DNA of 10,094 bases from an uncultured Rhodospirillales bacterium (GTDB lineage: Bacteria > Pseudomonadota > Alphaproteobacteria > CALMVH01). How positions within the stretch are numbered: the first letter of the stretch is position 1; each line of letters opens with the position of its first letter. Of the stretch, positions 4,389-10,094 are shown piece after piece. Made by a program: the position numbers and the translations under genes. Location: NCBI GenBank assembly GCA_937873165.1, contig CALMVH010000212.1, forward strand, positions 1 through 10,094, given 5' to 3'. The notes beneath the pieces were generated by a model that was given only the letters and a program-made list of their open reading frames with translations, was not told where the DNA came from and made no database searches.

Positions 4389-7016
4389 ATGACTGCGTTG
4401 AAAGCGTTGCTGCCGCGCAAGGCGATCGTAAAGCATCTGGTAGGGGCGTTGTTCACCTTGGGGCTGTTCAGCGCGGCCTTGTGGGCGCTGCGCTACGAGC
4501 TGCGCGGCCACACCCTTCATGAGATCATGGACGGGTTCAAGCTGACCCCGCGGCACGACTTCCTGATCGCGGCGGGGTTAACGGTGCTGTCGTACCTGAC
4601 GCTGACCGGATACGAGATCCTGGGTTTGATGATGATCGATGCCAAGCTGCGTTACCGCACGGCGGCGCTGGCCTCGTTCGTGTCCTACGCGTTTTCCAAC
4701 AATGTCGGGCTGACTCTCTTCACAGGCGGCTCCATCCGCTACCGGATCTATTCGGCACGGGGCTTGAGCGCCGTCGATATCGCGTACATCACCACCTTTT
4801 GCACCTTCAGCTTCGGCCTCGGCGCGCTTGTTATCACTTCGCTGGGTGCGCTGGCCGTGCCAGACGAGATCGGGCTCGCCATCCGGTCGCTGGTAAATAC
4901 CGTCACCGGGATCGAGCTGTCCGGGCACGCGCTGCCCCTGTTCACGCGCGGGTTCGGGATCGTGTCGATAATCGGCCTTCTCGCCTGGATCGCGGCGGGC
5001 GCGTTTATCACCCGAACCTTCAAGATAGCGCACTGGCAGATCCGGCTGCCGCGCGTCCGCTTCACCGTCGCGCAGATCATCCTGGCGATATGCGATCTGA
5101 CTTTGGCGGCGGGCGTGCTGTACGTATTGCTGCCGGTCCAGTACCACCCTTCCTTCCCGTTGTACCTTGCCGTCTACGTGCTCGCCATCGTGCTGGGCGC
5201 ACTCAGCCATGTGCCGGGCGGCATCGGGGTGTTCGAGTCGCTGATGGGGCTGATGCTGCCCGCAGTGCCGCGCACGATCCTGATCGGCTGCATCCTGGCC
5301 TACCGTTGCATCTACTTCATTCTGCCGCTGGCACTCGCCGCCCTCTTGACCCTCGGCCACGAGATCCTTACCCGCCGCGCCGATCTGGGGCAGGCGGTGC
5401 GGGGCGCCACCGGGTGGCTGCCGAAGCTGTCGCCGCAGATCGTCGGACCGCTGGTGGCGGTGTCGGGTGCGGTGTTGCTGGTTTCCGGCGCCTATCCGTC
5501 GCTGGAATACCGCCTCGACTTTCTGCAAAAGCTGCTGCCGGACCCTGTTCTGGAACTATCCAGCCTGTTGACCGCCGTCACGGGGCTGGCGCTGCTAATC
5601 CTCGCCAACGGGTTGTTCCGGCGCCTCGACGCCGCTTATCACCTGACGGTCATTGGGCTGGTCGCCGGTATCTTCCTGTCGCTGTTGAAAGGTATCGACT
5701 TTGAGGAAGCCCTGGTGCTGGCGGTGGTGCTTGCGATCCTGATCCCCAGCCGCGCTGCCTATTACCGCAAGGCTTCGCTTTGGGAACAGCGTTTCACTCC
5801 GAAATGGCTGGTGGGCATTATCGTCGTGGTCGGCGCGTCGGTGTGGCTGGGCTTTTTCGACTACAAGCATGTCGAGTACAGCAACAGCCTGTGGTTCGAT
5901 TTCGCCTTTACCAGCCGCGCGCCCCGGTTCCTGCGCGCCACGGTTTTGCTGGTGATGCTGGCGTTCTGCTTTGCGCTGTACCAGCTGATCCGTCCCGCAC
6001 CGAAGCTGCCGGGCAACCCGACAGCCGAGGAGCTGGATCGAGTCCGCGCCATCGTTGCGCGCTCGCCCGTTGGCGCTTCGAACCTCGCGCTGCTGGGGGA
6101 CAAGCACCTGCTGTTTTCGGATACTGGCAAGTCGTTCATCATGTACGGTCGCACCGGCCGTACCTGGGTGGCCTTGGGCGACCCTGTTGGGCCCGAGGAC
6201 GAGAAAGCCGACCTTGCCTGGAAGTTCCGCGAGCTTTGCGACCTGTACGACGGCCGGCCGGTTTTCTACCATATCGATGCGCAGAACCTGTCGCTCTACG
6301 CCGATCTCGGCCTCAGCTTCCTGAAGCTGGGCGAGGAAGCGCGCGTGGCCCTGACCGATGCGGGCGCCTCGCTGGACCGTCCAGACCGCAAGGATCTGCG
6401 CTACGCCAAGAAGCGCGCCGAGCGCGAAGGGGGCGTGTTCGAGATTGTGCCCCCCGACGACGTGGACGCGCTGCTGCCGGACTTGATCGCGATTTCCAAC
6501 GAATGGCTGCAATCAAAGAATACGCGTGAGAAGGGGTTTTCGGTCGGGTACTTCGACCCGGCATACCTGAAGAACTTCCATGTCGCGGTCGTGCGGCGGG
6601 AGGGCAAGGCCGTCGCTTTTGCCAGCCTGTGGCTGGCGGCGGACCGCGAGGAGCTGATGGTCGACCTGATGCGCCACACCGCCGATTCGCCCTACGGCGT
6701 CATGGATTTCCTGTTCGCCGACCTGATGCTGTGGGGGGCGGCGCAGGGCTACAAATGGCTGAACCTCGGCATGGCGCCGCTGTCCGGCTTCGAGGACAAC
6801 CAGCTGGCCTCCATCTGGCACAAGCTGGGCACGTTCCTGTTCGAGCACGGCGAGAATTTCTATAATTTCGAAGGCTTGCGCCGCTACAAGGCGAAGTTCT
6901 CACCCGACTGGCGCCCGAAATACCTGGCCTCGACCGGCGGGTTGGCGCTGCCGAAAATCCTGTTCGACGTTTCGACCCTGGTCTCGGGCGGCCTGCGCGG
7001 CATCATCGCGAAGTGA
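4389..7016 (+). CDS. mprF: Bifunctional MprF: lysyl-phosphatidylglycerol synthase and flippase
   Basis: An 875-residue inner-membrane protein. Residues 1 to about 530 carry many membrane helices of the flippase/LPG_synthase_TM domain, including the hallmark SHVPGGIGVFE (273-283). From about 545 onward lies the cytosolic tandem GNAT-fold synthase domain (DUF2156/LPG_synthase_C), with DLMRH (759-763), GMAPL (794-798) and LRRYKAKF (830-837) plus the PxWRPKYL end. MprF (LpiA in rhizobia) transfers an amino acid, usually lysine from Lys-tRNA, to phosphatidylglycerol and moves the lipid outward, lowering negative surface charge and resisting cationic peptides and acid. Ala-tRNA use cannot be excluded. 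I chose ATG 4389; an in-frame TTG at 4365 would add 8 residues. Neither start has a clear ribosome-binding site. It is divergent from acvB, the presumed hydrolase of its product. Confidence 0.95.
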   Translation: MTALKALLPRKAIVKHLVGALFTLGLFSAALWALRYELRGHTLHEIMDGFKLTPRHDFLIAAGLTVLSYLTLTGYEILGLMMIDAKLRYRTAALASFVSYAFSNNVGLTLFTGGSIRYRIYSARGLSAVDIAYITTFCTFSFGLGALVITSLGALAVPDEIGLAIRSLVNTVTGIELSGHALPLFTRGFGIVSIIGLLAWIAAGAFITRTFKIAHWQIRLPRVRFTVAQIILAICDLTLAAGVLYVLLPVQYHPSFPLYLAVYVLAIVLGALSHVPGGIGVFESLMGLMLPAVPRTILIGCILAYRCIYFILPLALAALLTLGHEILTRRADLGQAVRGATGWLPKLSPQIVGPLVAVSGAVLLVSGAYPSLEYRLDFLQKLLPDPVLELSSLLTAVTGLALLILANGLFRRLDAAYHLTVIGLVAGIFLSLLKGIDFEEALVLAVVLAILIPSRAAYYRKASLWEQRFTPKWLVGIIVVVGASVWLGFFDYKHVEYSNSLWFDFAFTSRAPRFLRATVLLVMLAFCFALYQLIRPAPKLPGNPTAEELDRVRAIVARSPVGASNLALLGDKHLLFSDTGKSFIMYGRTGRTWVALGDPVGPEDEKADLAWKFRELCDLYDGRPVFYHIDAQNLSLYADLGLSFLKLGEEARVALTDAGASLDRPDRKDLRYAKKRAEREGGVFEIVPPDDVDALLPDLIAISNEWLQSKNTREKGFSVGYFDPAYLKNFHVAVVRREGKAVAFASLWLAADREELMVDLMRHTADSPYGVMDFLFADLMLWGAAQGYKWLNLGMAPLSGFEDNQLASIWHKLGTFLFEHGENFYNFEGLRRYKAKFSPDWRPKYLASTGGLALPKILFDVSTLVSGGLRGIIAK

Positions 7017-7043
7017 CCCGCGTGGAAATCACTCCGCGTCCCG

Positions 7044-8576
7044 TTATCGATGTCCCGGCACCGGGATCGCGGCAGGAGCCGACGATCCGGGGCCTGGCAC
7101 CGCAGAAACCTTAAGCCCCAGCCTTGTTGAAAAGCTTTGCGGGTTGGCCTTGTCGAACTGGAACAGGCTGACGGGCTGCGCGGGCGCCAGCATCACCAGA
7201 AGGCTATGCGGATTTTTGATGAACGCCGCCAGCCCGTCGAACGCCGCCGCAAGCGTTGGATCGTTCTTGAATGCCGGCTTCTGCTCGAGCAGCCATTTCG
7301 CGTAGGCTGCCTGGATGTCCGGGGGAGTGCGTTTCGTCTGGGCCGCCGCAAAGGCAAGCCATTTCGTCACGAGCGAGGCATCGTCGTAGCGCAACGACGC
7401 GCCCGACAGCTTGTACTGTGTATAAGCGAGGTTCGGATCGGCATTCAGCGCGTTGGCGGTCAGTGTCAAGGTTCCGCCCTGATCCATGGTGATCATCGCG
7501 GGATCGAGGCGGATGGTTTGCGCGGTCTGATCCCACCGGTAACTGGCGTGCCCATCCATCTGGACCATCTTGTATCCAAGCGCGCGCAACCCATCCCCGA
7601 TGCCCGGGTAAGGCAGGAGCCCGGGATCAAAGGTGACGTGGGAGAAAGCCAGGTCGAGGGATACGGGCAAGCCCCCCTTGTAGGCGATGCCGCCGAGCGT
7701 CAGCTTGTCCAGCGATGCGATCGTTTGTCCATTGCTGGTGGCCTTTACGTCTTCGATGGTCTCATCCGTACCCTGGAAAAACTCGGACGCGACTTCCAGC
7801 GGCGCCCCGTCGCGCACGGCCGTCCAAAAGGCACGATGCGCCGTGGCGCCGCCGGTGATTCTGGCCACGCTGGCGTTGAACGTGCCCGACGCGATCTCGA
7901 AGCCGTTCAGTGTTGTATGAGCGAAGTTGCCGTGGTCTATGCCGTCGGCCGACAAGGCCGCGCCCCGGAAGGTTACCTTGGTACCGTCGGCCTCGTCGGT
8001 CCGGACTTCCACAACTAGATTGTCCATCTCGGCGCGATCCGCAGACGAGGCTACGATATAGAGCCCTACCCGCTGCATCACAGCGGCATCGGCCAGCCCG
8101 GGCAAGGCGGAGGCGGCCCGGAGCGGAAGCGGACTGAACACCTGATAGAGGTCGAGGCTTGGCTTGTCCAGTTCCTCGCGGTCGACATGCACATCGACCG
8201 GACCAGACGCGGTATGAAGACCAGTCGCGACGATCCGGCCTGCCAGGGGCGTGCTGGTCGTGTTCTGAAGGTCCGGAGCGGATTGCGCCTCAGCGGCGGT
8301 CTGCTCCAGCGCCGCGTTGCCACCATCGATTTCGAGGGAGTCGGCGTGGATATCAAGCGCCGGACTGGAGAGCTTCAGGGTGACATCCCGAAGCGTGACC
8401 CTGCGGGCCAGCAAGGCGTAATGAGGATCGTGGTAAGTCAGGACGACGCCTGGCGGCAGGGCAGCGGCCAGCTTGTTCAAGCCCGCCTTCAGCCGCATGG
8501 TCGGTACAATCAAGACCGCTAGTACAATACCAAGCAAGACGGCCAAAGCCGCAACCGCGCCGATACCCCGCTTCAT
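7044..8576 (-). CDS. Membrane-anchored AsmA-like/DUF2125-like protein of unknown function
   Basis: A 510-residue protein that I do not firmly recognise. Residues about 5-25 form one N-terminal membrane helix or uncleaved signal, with a Lys-Arg start placing the rest in the periplasm. The body is mostly short alternating beta-strand-like segments: VTLRDVTLKLSSPALDIHADSLEIDG (60-85), then a stretch near 320-385 with GLRALGYKMVQMDGHASYRWD followed by LTLTANAL. Such 'strand-turn-strand' sequences recall the AsmA/YdgA (DUF945) and DUF2125 groups of inner-membrane-anchored periplasmic proteins. The tail is Pro/Ala-rich. The ATG at 8576 is preceded by AGGGGGA at about 5 bases. It converges on mprF with 27 bases between stops and lies 64 bases after the next minus-strand gene, so the two may share a transcript. 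No enzyme motif is seen. Confidence 0.6.
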   Translation of the reverse strand: MKRGIGAVAALAVLLGIVLAVLIVPTMRLKAGLNKLAAALPPGVVLTYHDPHYALLARRVTLRDVTLKLSSPALDIHADSLEIDGGNAALEQTAAEAQSAPDLQNTTSTPLAGRIVATGLHTASGPVDVHVDREELDKPSLDLYQVFSPLPLRAASALPGLADAAVMQRVGLYIVASSADRAEMDNLVVEVRTDEADGTKVTFRGAALSADGIDHGNFAHTTLNGFEIASGTFNASVARITGGATAHRAFWTAVRDGAPLEVASEFFQGTDETIEDVKATSNGQTIASLDKLTLGGIAYKGGLPVSLDLAFSHVTFDPGLLPYPGIGDGLRALGYKMVQMDGHASYRWDQTAQTIRLDPAMITMDQGGTLTLTANALNADPNLAYTQYKLSGASLRYDDASLVTKWLAFAAAQTKRTPPDIQAAYAKWLLEQKPAFKNDPTLAAAFDGLAAFIKNPHSLLVMLAPAQPVSLFQFDKANPQSFSTRLGLKVSAVPGPGSSAPAAIPVPGHR

Positions 8577-8640
8577 CCGATCCCCCTGAATACAGGACCG
8601 GGTTTAGGGGAAAAACGAAGGGGATGCCAGCCGGATCTGA
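8577..8640. other. 64-base gap between two minus-strand genes
   Basis: It contains GGGGAAAAACGAAGGGG (around 8607-8623), a mirror-like purine tract that cannot fold into a hairpin. No convincing terminator or promoter is visible, which favours read-through from the upstream gene into the AsmA-like gene. Confidence 0.35.
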
Positions 8641-9906
8641 TTACCGGCCAGCACTCATGGTCGGGACCGATTTAGCCGACGGGTTATTCCGGCGCTGCGG
8701 CGCGGGCGATGCGTTGACTGGCTCGGCCGACTTCCGGCTTGCCAGCGTATTGATTACAATACCGCTCTGCTGCGTTATGCCCAACACGGTCGCTTGAGCA
8801 GGCTTGACCCGCACGGTCTGGGCCACCTCTGGTTTAGCCGCAACCAATGTCACGCTCGACTGCATAGGCGCAGACACCGCCCCCCCGGTGACAGATTCAA
8901 ACGTGGCATCTTTGGGCAAGAGACCCGCCTTTTGTAAGCGGGACAACGCGACTGGCTTTGCTTCAGAAACAGCCTGAGGCACGACTGCAAGGGTGGTAAC
9001 AGGGCGAGAGTCGGTCACCTCAGCCCGTACGGGCTTCCGGTCAGGTACCGAGTCAAACGCCGCATCCCGCACCGGACCAGCGGCCTTGAGAGGTGTTACA
9101 AGGTTAGCGCCCGTCACGCCCGCTGAATTTACCTTCGCTTCGGCGGCAGTAAGCTTTCCTGCTGCTTGCGCGGCAGGCGCACTCCCTTCAACGGCAGCAG
9201 ACGGAGTTGCTGAGGACGCAGGTGAGATTGTCGCTTCCTTCCTGGGAGTATTCACGCCAACCGGCGCTTCGCCGCGCCCGCTTGCCGGCACAGCCATCGC
9301 AGGGGTTGGCGGCAACGTCCTTGGTTGTTCGGCGACCAGCACATCATCGCCTGTGCTGCGGCTGGCCTTCTCCAGGGCTTGAGCCGTAGTAGCGACGGGC
9401 GTGACATGTGGCTGCTCGACAGGTGCGCGCTTCATATCCCGGAGCACGTCGTCCTTTGCTTTCGTCGCACGTTCCACTTCAAAAGGACTAGCGTCGGCCG
9501 TTACCGTTCTTAATTGGGCCTTTGCAGCCAACTCGAATTGCTCGTTTTCCGTGCCCCACTTTTTATCGGCCTGGCGGAACGTATCCTGGGCAGCAGAACG
9601 CTCCGCCTGCGAGTTTCCGCCGTTTCCGCTCAGCGAAACTACGGATGGATCGTGCAAGACACGCTGCTTCAAATCTTGCTCTACCGTGGCGCGAAACCGA
9701 GAGGTTTCATCCTGCTGAACAACTTTTTTCGTCGCGTCCAGAATGCCTTCGCCGCTGGCGCGATCCTCGATGTTGTGAATGCTGGCGGTCGGGGCGGCAC
9801 CAGCCTTCGACTTCACCACGCCTGCCGTCACGCTTGTTACCGAGGCCGGCTGAACGGCGGCGGGCTTTGGAGCGGGAGCAGGTGCTACGGTATCGGTGGC
9901 TGCCAT
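8641..9906 (-). CDS. Ala/Pro/Val-rich, probably disordered protein with internal repeat; unknown
   Basis: A 421-residue protein I do not recognise. It opens with a Pro-Ala tract (APAPAPKPAAVQPA), has no signal peptide and no membrane helix, and is low complexity through most of its length. Residues about 45-160 are more charged and look helical; about 160-270 are Pro/Ser/Ala-rich. Residues 274-313 and 325-361 form a degenerate pair of repeats, each with D-A-x-F-(D/E)-S-V followed by Val-rich strands. The tail (about 391-421) is Asn/Arg/Ser-rich and basic. Start ATG 9906 has GAGGG (9911-9915, minus strand) 4 bases away, and the frame closes at a stop upstream (9952-9954) with no better start. 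GC is about 57% by sampling, lower than mprF. The good ribosome-binding site and amino-acid bias favour a real gene; function is open. Confidence 0.65.
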   Translation of the reverse strand: MAATDTVAPAPAPKPAAVQPASVTSVTAGVVKSKAGAAPTASIHNIEDRASGEGILDATKKVVQQDETSRFRATVEQDLKQRVLHDPSVVSLSGNGGNSQAERSAAQDTFRQADKKWGTENEQFELAAKAQLRTVTADASPFEVERATKAKDDVLRDMKRAPVEQPHVTPVATTAQALEKASRSTGDDVLVAEQPRTLPPTPAMAVPASGRGEAPVGVNTPRKEATISPASSATPSAAVEGSAPAAQAAGKLTAAEAKVNSAGVTGANLVTPLKAAGPVRDAAFDSVPDRKPVRAEVTDSRPVTTLAVVPQAVSEAKPVALSRLQKAGLLPKDATFESVTGGAVSAPMQSSVTLVAAKPEVAQTVRVKPAQATVLGITQQSGIVINTLASRKSAEPVNASPAPQRRNNPSAKSVPTMSAGR

Positions 9907-10041
9907 CGGACCCTCGGCGCAATTATCTATTCGGCAAGTTAACGGATTTCTCTAAAATGTCAATGATCGAAGACATGACGCGGTTGCGCAGGAACAGGCA
10001 GCGTTGCTTCGTTCAAGCTACGAGACACACTGGAGGATCGA
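9907..10041. promoter_or_regulatory. Divergent intergenic region between the disordered-protein gene and the lipoprotein gene
   Basis: These 135 bases separate two divergent starts and so should hold promoters for both. The AT-richest part is 9921-9960, with TAAAAT (9953-9958) a possible plus-strand -10 and GATAAT on the minus strand (9922-9927). Neither has a -35 of acceptable quality at normal spacing, so I do not assign specific promoters. Confidence 0.35.
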
Positions 10042-10094
10042 ATGAAGTTCATCGCGTCTGCGGCGCTGGTTCTGCTCTTGAGCGGGTGCTATGC
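10042..10094 (+). CDS. Lipoprotein, N-terminus only (runs off window)
   Basis: Only 17 full codons are present. They encode a textbook lipoprotein signal: Lys at position 2, a hydrophobic core (IASAALVLLL) and the lipobox LSGC with the cysteine to be lipidated at residue 16. A strong GGAGG (10032-10036) lies 5 bases before the ATG, so the start is secure. The mature protein is outside the window and cannot be identified. It is divergent from the 421-residue disordered-protein gene. Confidence 0.85.
   Translation, partial: MKFIASAALVLLLSGCY

Noticed and set aside
4578..5528. 316-codon minus-strand open frame inside mprF
   Set aside because: Highly polar Gln/Arg/Asp-rich translation typical of the antisense of a membrane protein; no start signal and no family.
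5595..6512. 305-codon minus-strand open frame inside mprF
   Set aside because: Antisense shadow of the MprF synthase domain, with no recognisable motifs.
7019..7038. Possible terminator hairpin (CGCGTG...CAC..CGCG) after mprF
   Set aside because: The stem needs a bulge and no T-run follows on either strand, so it is not a credible intrinsic terminator.
9514..9942. 142-codon plus-strand open frame opposite the disordered-protein gene
   Set aside because: Cys/Arg-rich mixed composition and no ribosome-binding site. The minus-strand frame is three times longer, has a good Shine-Dalgarno and a coherent composition.
9922..9950. GATAAT as a -10 for the minus-strand gene at 9906
   Set aside because: The implied transcription start falls on the ribosome-binding site, leaving almost no leader, and no -35 is present.

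Overview
The window looks like chromosomal DNA from an alphaproteobacterium. The order chaperedoxin (CnoX/YbbN) - LON-substrate-binding-domain protein - Trm112-like protein is one I associate with that class. The Trm112-like protein has the zinc-ligand-poor form common there. The MprF/AcvB pair for lysyl-phosphatidylglycerol is best studied in rhizobia and agrobacteria. By eye most genes are GC-rich (roughly 60-65%). I cannot fix the family; Rhodospirillales/Acetobacteraceae-like or Rhizomicrobium-like lineages are guesses.

Layout. (1) Positions 1-2218: the 3' end of a DUF2059 gene on the plus strand converges, with a 4-base gap, on a minus-strand operon of cnoX, a LON-domain gene (ATGA overlap) and a Trm112-like gene. 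(2) Positions 2219-2430: a divergent control region and tRNA-Gly(GCC). The tRNA promoter and a plausible cnoX promoter appear to share one palindromic -35 hexamer. (3) Positions 2431-2866: a small four-helix DUF486 membrane protein in a stretch of about 50% GC just after the tRNA. (4) Positions 2899-7016: acvB (minus, periplasmic hydrolase) and mprF (plus, aminoacyl-phosphatidylglycerol synthase/flippase) diverge from a shared region of about 128 bases. (5) Positions 7044-9906: two minus-strand genes of unknown function, a membrane-anchored AsmA-like/DUF2125-like protein and an Ala/Pro/Val-rich, probably disordered protein. (6) From 10042 a plus-strand lipoprotein gene starts and runs off the window.

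How the genes fit together. MprF attaches an amino acid (usually lysine from Lys-tRNA) to phosphatidylglycerol and flips the product. AcvB-family enzymes hydrolyse that lipid on the periplasmic side. Their divergent pairing makes a compact module for setting and resetting envelope charge. The cnoX operon is a protein-quality-control and housekeeping unit. I see no CRISPR array, insertion sequence, phage gene or toxin-antitoxin pair. The most interesting leads are the divergent LPG synthesis/hydrolysis unit with its unusual leader, the shared-minus-35 divergent promoter, and the unrecognised repeat-bearing protein at 8641-9906.
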